Below, in pieces: positions 22,126-40,522 of a stretch of DNA of 64,000 nt (its first letter is position 1; each line of letters starts with the position of its first letter). The notes below the pieces were generated by a model, which worked only from the letters and a program-made list of their open reading frames with translations, had not been told where the DNA came from and ran no database searches. The DNA comes from Argentina anserina (taxonomy: Eukaryota; Streptophyta; Magnoliopsida; Rosales; Rosaceae), in the NCBI RefSeq assembly GCF_933775445.1, contig NC_065873.1, forward strand, positions 17,732,001-17,796,000, given 5' to 3'. The position numbers were made by a program, and so were the translations under genes.

Positions 22126-25100
22126 ATATATTCGTGCACTTGCGAGTAACATTTTAAGACACATCACTAGTGTCAGTGGTATTACTAGCTTCAAATCCAA
22201 ACTGATGACTTGCTCCATAGCTACTCCAATTTCTCATTATCTTCACATAACTCCTCCCAAGCCTCCAAGTATATATCTCGTCAACATAAAAAGAAGAAAA
22301 GGTTTGTTGAGGCTTGAGTTCCATAGCAGAAATAATACAGAGAAGGAGAATTTGGGTTTAATCACTGAAATTGAAGGTATAGATGAAATGGGTATGAAGA
22401 TTTGAAGCAAGGCTTACCAAAGATTGAAGTTTGGCACCACAGGAGTTCAAGGTTTTGCCAAAATCCTCTAATTATTCTTCACTGCCAAAATTCATAGATT
22501 TTGGAATATGGCTTGCCTTGATGATCAATTGGCATAGTCTTACAGAGAAAGGTGAGGAGATTAAAGTGGTGTGATTGCATGTATCATTCTCGCCGGAACT
22601 GTGGTGGTGAGGGACGGTGAAGGTGGTGTCGGTGAATCTGATTCAGAGATAGAAGGAGGTGAGGGAGAAAGAGAGGTGTCGCAACAGAAAAATGAGAGAA
22701 TGAAATGGACTCATGTAAGTTGGGCTTTAAATGACCATCAGATTGTGGCCCAGAATAAGTCGGAGAAAAAGAAATAGATCTAATGGTTAGAAAAATTAAG
22801 TTAGTGAAAAAGGATTTTTCAAAAAACTAAACTAAATTGTAAGAACTTAGACATTTTGTAGTAAATAAATTGAGCAACGGAAAAATATTACGAAAACATT
22901 TATGCGCTCATGGCGACGTGTACTCTAACATCAAAGTGTTAAACAACTAACCCGATATTTTGAAAAAATATTGAGACGTTGAGTCTTAAGTGTTGAAAAA
23001 GTACATGGTATTACACGATAAGTTTATTTCATATAGTCGTTTCATGATGTAATAAGTTTATTTTAAACTTAATATAAAGGTTATGATACATTAGTTCACA
23101 TTGCGGTGATCGACAACTCCAGTTTGTAATATGATCAATCGATACCAGCCGACGTGATCTATATATATTTATATCTAATGACCTCGACAAAATTTCGTTT
23201 CATTTGGACATCGTTTGGCCGTTCGTATCTACGATCAACCATATATATTATAATTTCTCCTTAAGGGTAATCATGTCATGCAACGATAAATATTTGAAAT
23301 TTTTCATAATGGTAGATAGAGCGAATCACCGTGAGTAATGTAGTAATTTTTCAATAATTTTTCGAACTCCCAAATTATTTATTAATGTTTTAAGGAGTTT
23401 CAGTGTTTTAAAATTATCATAAATTCATTATAAGTTTATAACAGAGTGATGTTACATTTGTCCACATCTGCCACGTGCGGCAAGAATTCAAGAAATCCAC
23501 AATAAATTATATTTTTATGATAAAACTAAATATTAATTGAATTAAATACACACAAAAATTAATCAATGGTGCCCATCACTACCACCCACCTCTTAAGCCT
23601 CCTCCAACATCGACGTCGTCGCCTTCGTCTCCTTCAAGTCCATTATGAATTTGAAAACCACCACCTCCTCCCTTCATTTCGTCACTGTCACACTCTCCTT
23701 TCCCTCAATCCTCTCTTCCTCTTATTCAATTTGCCTATTGTGAAGCCAAAACTTCAAATCTCTGCCCCCAAAATTCTCAAATACATCATCCAAATCTCCA
23801 GGTCCTATGGCAATCAACTTCGTCGTCGTTGACGCCCTTGCCGCCTCCCCTACCGCAGAGGCTAGCTATGAAGTCTGTGTGGTGTTGAATTTTAGGTTTT
23901 TGTGGTTGACTGTTGAAGAACTGAAGGAAGAGAACTAATGAACACGAGAGAGGCAAAAAACTTACAAAAATTGACATTCAAGTTCTCTCCCTCTTCAGTA
24001 ACTTAATTTTTTTTTTCACTTCAAGAAAACGTTCACAGAATGATACTAAAACTCAAATATGTGTATGTGGCTATCATAATGCCACGTCACCCAGGTGAAG
24101 GTTCAATGAGTGAGTGGAAGAATTTTCGTAGAATATGTTGAAAGCTTTGTTTCTTACAAGAAGGGGTGAATTTTTTAAGAAGGGGAATACGTGCACTATA
24201 AGAACTAAAAATACCATTAAAATCTGGGAGCATAAATGTGTTCACTATCTTACATATGTGCATGACTATATAGAATGTTTTCAGATTTTACCACTTAAAT
24301 GGGTATATTATGTGTTGCAAGAGTACTTCATTAGTGTGCTCCCATGAGATGGTGCAAGATCAATATAGATAGATGAAGACAAAGATTAGTTTGGTTGTTT
24401 AAGACAATTTAAGGTTTAACGTCTCCAAGACATGCAGAAGTGTTGGCTTGGTTGGTAAATGTGGTTGTACACTCAATGGTTAGACACCATTGAAATTGTT
24501 TTGTTCCAGCTCTCTTGGAAATAAATTGCCAACTATTGCAACTATATCAAGCTGGTAGTTGTTATTTTCTTTTAGTTTCCACAAAGATTGCCTTAACAGA
24601 TGATATAAATTATTGAATGGTGCGTCCTTAAACATTTGAATGATTTATATTCTCCATAGAGTAAATGTTTGAAGTTCTAACATTTGTTGGGATTTTTAGT
24701 TTGGTTAATGTTTAATGTAGATCCTCTTTCCAAAGAAAACGATCAAGCATGTGTGATTTTTTTACTAAATTAGTTCTTTTCCTCATGGATCTACTCTGAA
24801 AGTTCAATAAATTATGAGTCTTCTGTGTAAATATATACCGCTTCAATTTCTAATATATAATGTTGTTTTGTTGCCTGGATATCTAGATGATGCATCAAAC
24901 TAAATATGAGGTCGATCATAGGAATAATTGGATTTTGGATTACTCATAATAATTAGCTCTTTGATTAGCCTCTTGTTCACTTCTCCTAATGCAATTATAT
25001 CTTCATTTTCAAAAACAAATGTACTTGGTGATCTTAATTTAGGTGGTGTTGTTCCATGCATGGTGTTCCTTGCATCTTTTGATCACTGTGTGAAATTTCT

Positions 25101-28100
25101 TATTGAGATTTGGTTGTATATCATTATAGAATGTCCGTCGAATATACATGCATTATACATAATATGTGTCTTGTGTGTGTGTGTATATATACATTGAGAA
25201 GATAAATGAGTCACCGTTATTTAAAAAAAGCTTGTAGTGTTTCAAAATATTATATAATTTTTGTAATGGATTTAACTATTTTCTTTTACAGTGGTATTTG
25301 ATCGAAGAAAAGAAGGCAGATCGAGTGAATGAGATCATAGAAGAATATTATACAGCCCTACGTGGAAGCTTGGATTTAATAAATATGCAAAGGTACATAA
25401 TGTCACATCCCGGAATGGAACATGAACAATATATTCAGGTGATTTTAGGCCTAACAAACAGAAACAAAGAAAATTGGCAAGCAAACAAACGACATTGTGC
25501 CACTTGAACACTAGCCAAACTAAATATGTGAAAGAGATTTACAAACAAGATAACTTCACTTAAAAAAATTAGAATAACAACAGACATTTTCCGTGAAACA
25601 AGAGTTTACAAAACAAGTACAGAAGATGGAGGTAAGTCACATGCCCATTTTACCAAGTCGAATACAACAACCCAAATAGGAACCACTCAAAGGAAAACAT
25701 TCTCAAAATAATCCTCGGAAATGTAAACTCAACAAAAGAGAAACAAAATGTGAAATAAAATCAAGTGGCTCAGGGTTTTGCTTCTCTACAAGGCTCCTAG
25801 TTCCAAGATTACAAGTCAAAACCTGCAAAAGACTGTTGTAGGAGGTGAACTTTGTCCTCGCTTGCTCAGTAGGGGCCAATCGCCCATATAGGTTTGAAAA
25901 CAGGTAGGGATATAAACAGTTTTCATAAAACGTTGAGGGTAGGTTTTTAGGCCTGTAAAAACCATAAACACATTTATGCAAGTTTTTGGGAAAACTCAAA
26001 TCATGCTAAAACATCAGGTGCCCTTTTTGGTAGGATAGTTATAGATACTACAGAAATGCACGACCGTTTCTAACGACTAATGAGGCCAAATTGGTGACCT
26101 CAAAAATCAAGGTCAACCACTTTTGTTGCAACAACAAAGGAGCGAGAGTATCCATTCTACCGGAATTCCCTAAACAAACACTGTGTAAGATAGATCCAAG
26201 TCTCAAACTTGCCCGTGACATCAAAGTGTCGTAAAACGGGTGTAAGAGATAATAAAACAGGGCATTGTCTCTCCGGAGATTTACGGTTCGACACCGAGGG
26301 GTTGCCGGACTCCCGGGCCCCACTCACTCTCAAGTATGTCACACTCGCGAATCTTACCAACTAATCCTACAAAATTTGTCTAGCCTCGCGTTTTCGCAAC
26401 ATTTAATGCATATCATAAATCATCAATAAGGCATAGACTATGAACTTTAAATTTGGTCAAAAGATATATAGAGGGTTAGCTCCATTACCTGGATTGACGT
26501 GCATAATCCCCATATCCAAAACTTAAGCTCCAAGTGCTGAGCAATCCTCATAATGTCTCGAGCAACACTGTGTAAATCCAATTTTAAGTTCCAGAATCTC
26601 GATAAGAACAATATATAACTTTTTCCTACTTTGACTGGAAAGGTTGAAGGTTGACTTTGAGTTGACTAAGTCATTCCTAGTTTGACTAGGAGATTGACCA
26701 ACGATTGAATTTGACCAATCATAACCCTTACTCGTCGAGATGCTCAGATTATCGATTCATAACACAAAATGGTATAATGAACTTGAACAATATAATCGTT
26801 CGGGTTTATGCATATCATATCAAATGAGCAAGTACCACTTAATAAATCCAAGAATTTACTAAGTTATATATACTACTTGATCAATGCTACAAATTATATT
26901 ATTTTTTTTATAATCATCAAGTCAACGAGTTTAAGATTCATGATTCGTCAAGTCGTAAATAAAATAATTCTAGTTAACCCAAAATCTACCTAAGGATACC
27001 CATTGGGTTTCCTATTATGGAAACTTTTCATCCTAATCTCGAAATTATGAAAAAGGAGAAACGAGAAAACTACCTCAAATGGTAGTGTCGGAAACTTGCA
27101 AAATATCGCCGGAGGTCCCAAATCCTTGTTGGAAATCCTTCACTGCCTTCTTATGCTTTAAGGTTGCAAGCATGCCTCCTAATTGTCGAAAAACCCAAAC
27201 TCAAATCAATTCACCAAATCACAACAATACAGTAGCATCAGAATTAATACCATAGTTCCCAAACTGAGCAGTAACTCACCTTGAAGGTGGAATTAATCAA
27301 GTAAAAACTTCCTAAATGCATTTCTTATGCTTCTGAAATTACAAAAGTTGCAGAACTTCACCACCCAAGCTTCGGCTCAATGCTTCAACATAACTGGAGT
27401 CGAATAACAATAATCCCAAAGTCACAATTCATCTTTGTAACCCAAATACGTCAACATAGACTTGGAAAAGAATGGCCTTCACCGGCCATTAATCTCAAAC
27501 CAAGAATCAGAATTCCAAGATAGCAACGAAATAAGGGCTCTACTTCTCACCCAAATCATAGTAGTTGTTCTGGTCATTGTTCAGACTTCTCCTCGGTTCC
27601 CAGTCTTTCAATTATAGTCCTTTTATTTTTGATTTCGTGGATTGAGACTAAATTGGGCATTTTACCTCTTTGTTCATATTTTCATTGCCATCGTGTTCTC
27701 CGTCGTTAACCTCCTGCTCTGACGTCATGGTTGTTTTCTTCCACAGTGGATTTTGACTCTTTTGTTGGAGATGGCCTTAGAGTGATAAGAGTCAAAATTT
27801 TCATAAGTATAGGTTCACATTACAACTAGACATTTTTTCCTTTAATTCTCAAAATAAAAAGTTGTTTAATCACATCAAGTATAGTAGAAGAAGGAGGACA
27901 AACAAAAAGTTAAAAAACCAAGACAAAAAACTAGACTGAATGTAGGTAACTCACCACTTATGTTTATCGAAATTGCCCCGCACTACCAGCCCTAGGGCAA
28001 GAGCAAGTTGGTTCAAGCCTAGAGCCTTACATTTTAAGGGGGCCTCAATTCATTGAAAGAAGAAAGAAAAGAAGAGTTAAAAGACTAACTACTATTTACT

Positions 28101-29480
28101 ATAATGAAAAGTTAGCATTATCCACTAAGCAAGTGAGATGCATGAGATTACAATTAAAAGAAAGTCTAACTTTTTATAAATTAGGGTGTTTTAATCTAAG
28201 TCTAACAAGTTATTATCATTCATTCTCAAGTTTTTTCTTGAAACAAGAGAGACATCATAAAATAATCGTAATTCTTTGAAATACAAAATTGTGGCTCGTG
28301 AGCTATTAATATGTAATAGACGAATTTATTTTGTTTTTGTGTTTAGGAATTTCTTAAGCTCTATTTTGGGGCTCGGAATATTTTCCGCCTTTAGCCTCCA
28401 TAGACACAGGGGGCGACCTTGTTGCCCTGAATTCAACCGAAGAGAGAAAAGATTGAAAAAATTATTTTAAAAATCTAGTCAAGCCGATATTGACCCAATA
28501 TATCAAAATTTGACCGATATGTGATTGTTGACTGATAAATTCAACCGATATGGGGATATTTTATCGATTTCTACATAGTTGTAAGAGGTAAAGTAACCAT
28601 CTGATTGCACTCATGTTCAAGCCCTTGTTTATTGCAGTCATATATTGTAAGCATTATCTTCTACCGCAATAAGCAAGCCTTCTTCAACCTAATGGCTATG
28701 TCAGAACGAAACAGGTCAAACAGCTACTGATCCAAGTCTTATTTCCCAGTTTTTTTTTTTTTTTTTGGTTTGAGGGGAATGGAATTGTATTCAATATAGG
28801 ATTTGATATCGAGTGGACAACGTTAAAGTCTTGTAGTGTTATTACCGTGACAAAAGTTTCCAGTAGTGAACAAACTTGGTGTCTTTGTATGTGAATCAAT
28901 CTTATGTTTACTATTAGTACTCATATACATACTATCTCCATCAAGTACTTTCAGACTTCCAGTAACCAATACTTGGAGAGAACCAGTGACAAGATTGCTT
29001 GAATCAACATGTTCCATTCCATTCATGATAGGTAATCAAATTGGTCATTGGTTGTGTTTAATTTGCTTTGTTTTGCTTTGCTTTCCCCCAGTTTCTGAGG
29101 CATATAGTTGTGGAATATTAACTTCATATATCTGTGGGTGTGAAATCATTGTAAAGATATAGAGCAGAATTTGATATAAATATGCGTTGCAAGTAAGATC
29201 CTCATATGTTGTTCAGTAGAATAAAACAAGCAACAAAAAAAACCTTTATGTTTCCACAAGCTAGTTTATTCATAAACATTCACAAGATCAAACAACAATA
29301 GCAAATAACCATGCAAAGAAAACATATTATTTGAACTTGATAAATTTTCTTACACTAGCCACAACATTTATCCAGAAACTACTTAATTTGAACATCAACA
29401 ACCAAATTGAAAAAAGGGCAACATGATGAGCAACATAAGCATAAGTTTATGTATTAACCTATCATCGTAGGTTGGTATCT
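22126..29480. other. Gene-poor region with degraded repeats
   Basis: No intact gene was found. At 22,990-23,240 is a copy of a dispersed repeat (words GGTTATGATACATTAGT and GTGATCGACAACTCCAG) that recurs at 63,240-63,360. Around 25,290-25,437 there is an isolated exon-like segment, discussed in the findings. 25,500-27,700 contains a mid-GC block around 26,200-26,340 and looks like decayed retroelement sequence, but I could not place LTR ends. 27,960-28,440 contains degenerate GGGGCCTCAA/GGGCGACC words of a common plant repeat. Confidence 0.45.
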
Positions 29481-34032
<4,552 letters not shown>

Positions 34033-34117
34033 GTTTTCACCTCTCTTCAAAGTTGCAACCTTTTCTGAAGTTTCAGTTGCAAAATAGCATCAAAGCAATG
34101 CGTTTGAAGAGTTGTGG

Positions 34118-34126
34118 GTTTATATA
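34118..34126 (-). promoter_or_regulatory. TATA-like box of the thiolase gene
   Basis: The minus strand reads CCTATATAAACCC, a canonical plant TATA box, about 90 bp upstream of the start codon at 34,032. This predicts a transcription start near 34,095 and a short leader. Confidence 0.6.
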
Positions 34127-34129
34127 GGA

Positions 34130-35142
34130 GGAAGGGAGACTGGGGTTTCCAAATAAAGAACGACCAAGAGAAGAGACTGAGCACATGAATTTACTCAAAG
34201 TTTCATGTGGGAAAGCTCAAAGGCTCTGACTTGACTGGCATAACAAAAAGGAAAGGAACCAATCACAACAATGCTGCTCCGATTGTTCAGCGGGTTTTGT
34301 CTTTTGGAGTTATTGGAAATTACAAGGAAGAACAAACCCCACGTTTTCCACATCTGAAAGAATTTCCGTTTTAAGTTTACAGGTCAAAGTTCGGTAGGTG
34401 CGAGTCGGCTTGTCTGGTCAATACATTTTCCAATAGGGCTGGCATCCTTCACAGAAGCTCTGTAAAAATTTTACCAATGCAAATTTATTCCACAACAATT
34501 GGTTGACAGTCTTTGCATCTTGCTCATACCCGAGTGAATGTTTGCATTCATTTGCAAATATAAAGCCATCTTCATTTTGTACCAGACTTTAATATATGTG
34601 TATGATTCATAGCTATATTCATATTGCAACTCTATGTATTCATATTCAGTTGTGGAGAACTTTTGCTTTGATGCAAAAAAGCACCATTTGCTTTTCATGC
34701 ATGGTAGGCGTGGGCGTGTGGTAGTGTGGTAACAAAGAAATTACAGTCGGCAAAAGAGATGCATGTAAAATTGTAAATATTGGTGACTTAATTTGCAGTT
34801 CATACTCATTTGGAAGGTAGATAAGCCGGAAAAGAGCTATGTTTCTCTATATTTATACATATTCACAACGCATTCACATGAGCTGAATATTGGAGATGGT
34901 CCCGTGCTAGCATACTTGTTTCCCCATGTGTTTTTTTTTTTTCACAAAAGAATAAAACAATAAGATCGATGATCTGTTTGTCAACAGACCATCAAATGTT
35001 GCGGACATATTCACCCTCTGAAGTTTTCGAACTCAAAGAGAAGGGTTTCATTAGAGTGATACTAGATGATTCTTGTACAGGAAGAATGTGAAATGTGCAT
35101 GCAAATGTTTTTTATTCTTGTAAAGTAGCTTCATGGTCTTGT
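34130..35142. other. Intergenic: thiolase promoter and kinase-locus 3' end
   Basis: Contains the upstream region of the thiolase gene (34.13-34.45 kb). The part nearest 35,142 would be the 3' UTR of the kinase locus. No other gene seen. Confidence 0.5.
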
Positions 35143-38100
35143 CTACTTACTAGAACCCTTCCCTTGAAGTGTGTTAGAAGACATAGCTCGCAACTTGTTC
35201 GTTATCTCAGTGAATGATGGCCGACTTTCTGGATCAGGTGACCAGCACTCTTCCATTAGCTGCTTCCACTCAGAATCACACCACTGTGGAATAGGTGGTC
35301 GAAGAGTGTATAGATTGTAGAGTAACCTAGATGAAAATCAAGGGCGCACGTATACAAAACACAAGAAGCAAGGTCTATGACTTTCAATGGTAATATCAAT
35401 TGTTTTCCTTGCTCCAAGCTGTGATGAAGGTCTATACCGAGAAATCTAAGGCAGACGGTGATTACAGATCCAAGTCATATATAATGCTACAATGAGTAGA
35501 GTAGCCAACTCTAACTAAATCTATTCCACAACATAATTGTAGTGATACATCATACTGTTGTCCAAATTTACATACTAATTCTGATACCTTGGAACCTAAG
35601 GGAAAGTCTCTTGTTTATTAGTTTGTTAAGAAAGACGACGAACTTATTGGACAATTTGAACTTCATAATGAAATGAAAGTTTTTACTATGGGTCCTGCAA
35701 TATTCGCTTAAATCCTTGACCTAATTTAAGGATCAGGATCCTACTATAGCTATACGTAGTCTAAAATGAAGTGTAAAGTTTCAGGAGGTCGCATTCAAAT
35801 AGTTATATATCAAAACTATATTGTTTCTAAAACTTAACTCCTTACATTTCCCTTCAATCATCGCATACAAAATTTCTTTTATATGAAAATGGTTCTGTTA
35901 CCCTTCCATCATTACATACGCAGGACTCCCATTAGAAACCAGAGCAAGGAATAAATACCATAAGATAAAATTACCAATGATAGCACCACAATGCATATTT
36001 GCATACGGTTCCTCTCCGGTCAAGAACTCCCACATTGAAATTCCAAATGAGAAAACATCAACCTGTCAAAGGTAATACAGGAATGCTATTTTCTTTAGCA
36101 AATGATGCACTTTCGTTTGGCTGTAATATAAGATATAAAAGTATAAACTCCTATTGACCTTCTCAGAAACCTGGCTGCTGCTACCATTCAACAATTCTGG
36201 TATCATCCATGGAAGCGATCCCCGCACACCTCCAGATAACAGCGTATTGCGTTTGATTCTTGACAGTCTAAAATCTCCAACCTAAAGAGTGAGTAGACAG
36301 TTACTCGTTATTAAAGAAACCTCAAGCAAAGCTCTAAGGTTGAGATTAAAGAAATAACCAAGTGTGATTTTTTTGTGTTGAAGAAAGAAAGGTGATATTT
36401 GGCTGAAATTTCCAAATGAAAAATCCCACAAAACTTACAAGCACAACCAAATTATGACTTCTAGTTTCCATATGAGGGGAATGAATTCCATTGCATCTGC
36501 CCAAATTCATCCTTTGGTCAACTATAGCATGTAAATATTCTACAGTATTCTATCTAGAGTCAATGACACTGGCAATTCTATAAGGCCTCTATCATTGCAT
36601 AACACTTACAAACCCACATAGTTTCCTCAGGAGCATTTGTATCAAACATTGAACAGGGACAATGCCTTTGTACCAATTACCTTACATATAGGTCGTTGAG
36701 CATCCCTCAAGTTAACTAGCAAATTGTCACACTTCAAATCAAAATGGACAATATTCTTTGAATGCAAGTATTCCATGCCAAAAGCTGCATCTGTGGCAAT
36801 TATAAGCTTCTTAAGCCAGTCAAGTGATCTGTACAAAGAATCTCATGTTCTAAGATAAGCATAAGTAACTGTATGAAGCAAATAACTGAAAATAAGATAA
36901 GAAAAATTACCTATCCTCTTGAAGTAGGGCATGCCTGAGGGATCCATTCACCATATATTCAGCTACAGTGGCTAATGTCCCTCCTGCTCCATCAGGTACA
37001 ATCCCATAGAATGCAACAACATTTGGATGATGAAGATCTGAAAGGATTTGTGTCTCTCTCCAAAAGTCTTTTGTCTGATATAGCCAAATGGAGCAATGAG
37101 CTTCGCAGGCAGGTAAAATGCAATTTTAATTATTTTTACTGTAAAAGGATGTGAACCACATTGTCAGAGCAACTTCAGGATATGTGTCATAAGTCATAAC
37201 TAAGGTCATCCACTTGTTCACTGTGCAAAGACAATATGTCCATAAGCTAAAAAACTTTCCATAACCATTTGTTATTATTCAGAATCCAGCCACCCTTCAA
37301 ATAAACGGAAAATATGGAAAAGAAAATAAAAATACACACAGATATGAACAAATAATATGGAAAGGCATTTTGTCATGCGACCTACCAATTGATCTTGCTC
37401 TAATGATCTCCCTGCAAAGCAGGTTTTTTTAATTCTCTTTATAGCAACATCTGATCCCTTCCATCTTCCATAAAAAACAGTTCCATATGTACCAGATCCC
37501 AATTCCCGTAGTTCTTCAAGATCAGCATTTCTAATGATCTAGCATCAAAATTGAAATACAAATAAAGAACTAGAATTTTGCTAATATCCGAAAAGAAAAG
37601 ATGCTATGGAGCTGGTCTTTTAGAAAGAAGAGAGTATCTCAGTCATACTTATATCCCAAGGGAAAATCAGAAGCAATCGAAAAAAGTATTAGAAGTGTAT
37701 ACACTAGAGGACTAACGAGTATCATTTTGTTTGAAAGACATACATATTTTCTTATATGGCAACAATAAAATATAGTAGGTAGCATGGAGAACCAGGTCTG
37801 ATGAGATGATTCACCATGAAGATAATTACATGTACTTATGTAATATTAGTGAGATGCTATAATAACTTTTAATAATCAAAAAAGATATATAACTCTTGAA
37901 TAAGTCAATAGTCTGTCAGTTCTTAGTTGTTTCAATCAATTAATCATTGTCCATAATATTCACCAAGGCTTCATAACTCATAAGCTGGCAGGAGGAGGGG
38001 GGGGGGGGGTTCTGGTAAGCAAACCTACAACTTTTCTGGATATTACAATGATAAAATATAGATTTTAGATAGCTACTAACGTGCGCAAATCAAGAGAAAT

Positions 38101-40522
38101 ATCAAGTCAGCAGGAACATACCTGCAAACCGTAGACGCTGGCTTCCATTTCAACTATCATCTTGGATTGGCTGCGGCAACACCATATGATCACTTTTTTG
38201 GAACTCACGATCATCAAGAACCGTCACTGGGTAAGAAATTGCAGAGCTTGTAAACAAGGGTTCTTGGAAACCTAGATCATGTTGACTAGGAATAAATTGT
38301 GCATTTACAGCTTCGTGTGAAATTGATCCGGAGAGCAGATCACACAAAGAACTTTCATCACAAGATTGTTGTCTGCTGCATGGAAATAAGCCCGAAACTT
38401 CAAAATTCATATCCCCTGAAACAGCCTGTCCTTGTTTTCCATATACCCACCCTGTCAAAGCACAAACCTGATTTTCGACAGTTGCTTGACTCGTGACAAG
38501 ATGACTAGCGGCATTGTTGCCAAGTTGGCAGTTCTTGGGGTCCTGCACTTCGTTATCTACCAAACGTTTGAATTCACTGGCTGCAGGAACCACAACCCCA
38601 GAGGCAAAAGAAGATGTTGCAATCTCTTCATTGGTGTTTAGACTGCATATATTCTTATATTCTTCCCCAGTGGCAGGTGATCTTTCCCCACAAAGGTCAT
38701 TATCCTTCATCCGACTTATTTGGGAGTTCTAAGGTCATCAAATCTTTCTCCGCAGCTGTCATGAATTTGTCATGAACATCACTAGGACCATTCTGATTAC
38801 ACTCATTTTGGCCCAATGATTCTAAACAAGGAGAAGAATTTGGCAAATTCATTCTTATGTGCAGTGGCTGCAGTCCTATCGACTCGATATCCTGTAACTT
38901 GTTCTGTACCCAAGGATCTAACAGGTCAATATCTCCATGCAGTTAGGTTAGGTCTTCCTGTAAGGTACCTGAGCTCTTCAACACTGACAATTCAGCCGAT
39001 GTAAAGTTTAATGGGTGTGACAAGTTCATTCCTTCCTGAGTATGGTATGCACACTTCCCTCCATTCTCCTGTAGCTTTGAATCAGAAATTGCACGTGGCA
39101 TGCTGTTACCATGATGAGAACAAATGGAACCTGACAACTGAAATATTAGATCTTCTGGCTGTAAGAAAGGCATGTCAGAAACAAATGTTCTTTCCTTATG
39201 AACTGGCATCTCAGGGGAGAACCCATCAAAGTCACCATAATTTTGGCCAACAGCTGAAGCAGACACCACAATTTTGCTGGTAATGTGGCTGTGACAATGC
39301 CCTCCATGAAATTGGCCCACTTGCATATTATCAGCTTCAGCTTGTTGATGTGGAATAGGGGAAAGGGGAGATTGAATTGGAGACTCAATCATATTACGGG
39401 ACTCACGCGAAATTTGACTATGATGATGCAACCCTGCAAGGCTTTAAAATTACTCTGAATCTCCTTATGGAATACCAAAGGCTCTGTTCCTTGTTGACTT
39501 GCTTCACTACTCATACTTTTTCGTCGATTAGATTTTCTACTACTTGGATCAACCATGTCATTTACAGCAGCAACATATTGGTAATCAGGGTTACTTGAAT
39601 ATATGGTATCAGCCTCAATGGAAGAATTTTCAGACTCTCCCAGAGGAATTAAAAAGATACGTGGTCTCTGAGAACACTCATCCCTTTCAAACCCATGATA
39701 CTCCTCTATCATATTTTGAAGATCTTCATCAGATGACACAGATATAAGAGGATCCAGATCCTCATTTGGAAGCTGGTACTTTATCATAAGAGGCTGGGTG
39801 CAAAGACTAGAAGTCTTCTTTACAAGCTCTTCCCATGAAACATCATTCCTTACAGAAATTATACGCATCTCTCCCCCAACGTATCTGATTTTTCCATCAC
39901 TAGGCCTGGGTAAAATCTTGCCACCGAAACTGCATATAAATTTCATCTTCCCTGATTGAGAACCATGCAACACTCCAGGCCTGTTTAATTTGGCAGAATG
40001 AGGAGACTCAGCCATGTTAACAAGTGGAGCAGTTGGCCGAATTCCAGCTTGATCAGAATTAAGTTCTCCAAAAGCCTTCTTTGATACTTCTCCACCATTA
40101 ACCTCCTTCACATTGTGTCTGCTTAGCCTATCAACATTAGCCTCATTTTCAATCTCTTTAAATGACACATTTGCCGAGACAAACTCAGATGTGTCAGACG
40201 CACACTCAGAATTCATTCTCCTCAACCCCAAAACACCACTAAAATCCTGATCCGCCGCGGTACAATTCTGATTATACTCCTCTCCAGCCCGCATTTCACA
40301 ACTCTGACCTGCATCAAGCACAGAATGAACTCTCCTCACTGCACCCTGAAGAAACTCCAAAGAAAACTCCTCTCCCGTCTGTACAGAAACATTCCTTATG
40401 TGCAAATTCCTTCCCACATTCGGAGCAACTATATTCGAATCTTGCTGGATCCATTGACCCGATGAGCATAACACCTCACTGGCCATGGTATCAAGCAATT
40501 TCTCAGACCTAATCAGCTGCAT
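35143..40522 (-). pseudogene. PB1-domain Raf-like protein kinase, disrupted
   Basis: Related to plant PB1-containing Raf-like MAPKKKs (the Arabidopsis At1g79570/At1g16270 group). An N-terminal PB1 domain lies at about residues 190-300 of the first open frame (KMKFICSFGGKILPRPSDGK to RPRIFLIPLG). Kinase exons follow: 37,386-37,538 (glycine loop [12 protein letters not shown] lysine), 36,911-37,074, 36,681-36,828 (HFDLKCDN catalytic loop), 36,159-36,281, 35,975-36,062 and 35,143-35,326. Intact splice sites show it is not a processed copy. Damage: a frameshift near 39,425; an in-frame stop at 38,943-38,945; frameshifts near 38,710 and between about 38,150 and 38,200; and a last exon whose length is out of phase. 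DFG is DFR and APE is IPE. Read as a non-processed pseudogene. Assembly errors are the main alternative, though the neighbouring multi-exon genes show none. Confidence 0.75.

Noticed and set aside
26048..26360. Two overlapping minus-strand frames with CRTVNLRRDN and VRFASVTYLR
   Set aside because: No domain recognised and no splice structure; the surrounding sequence looks like decayed retroelement DNA, but I could not define ends well enough to call one.
28823..29026. Minus-strand frame with repeated LVTGSL
   Set aside because: The frame is short, on a short DNA repeat, and has no recognisable family or splice signals.
37994..38010. Poly-G run in the kinase locus as a G-quadruplex or regulatory signal
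   Set aside because: A single short homopolymer in an intron of a pseudogene; slippage is a sufficient explanation.
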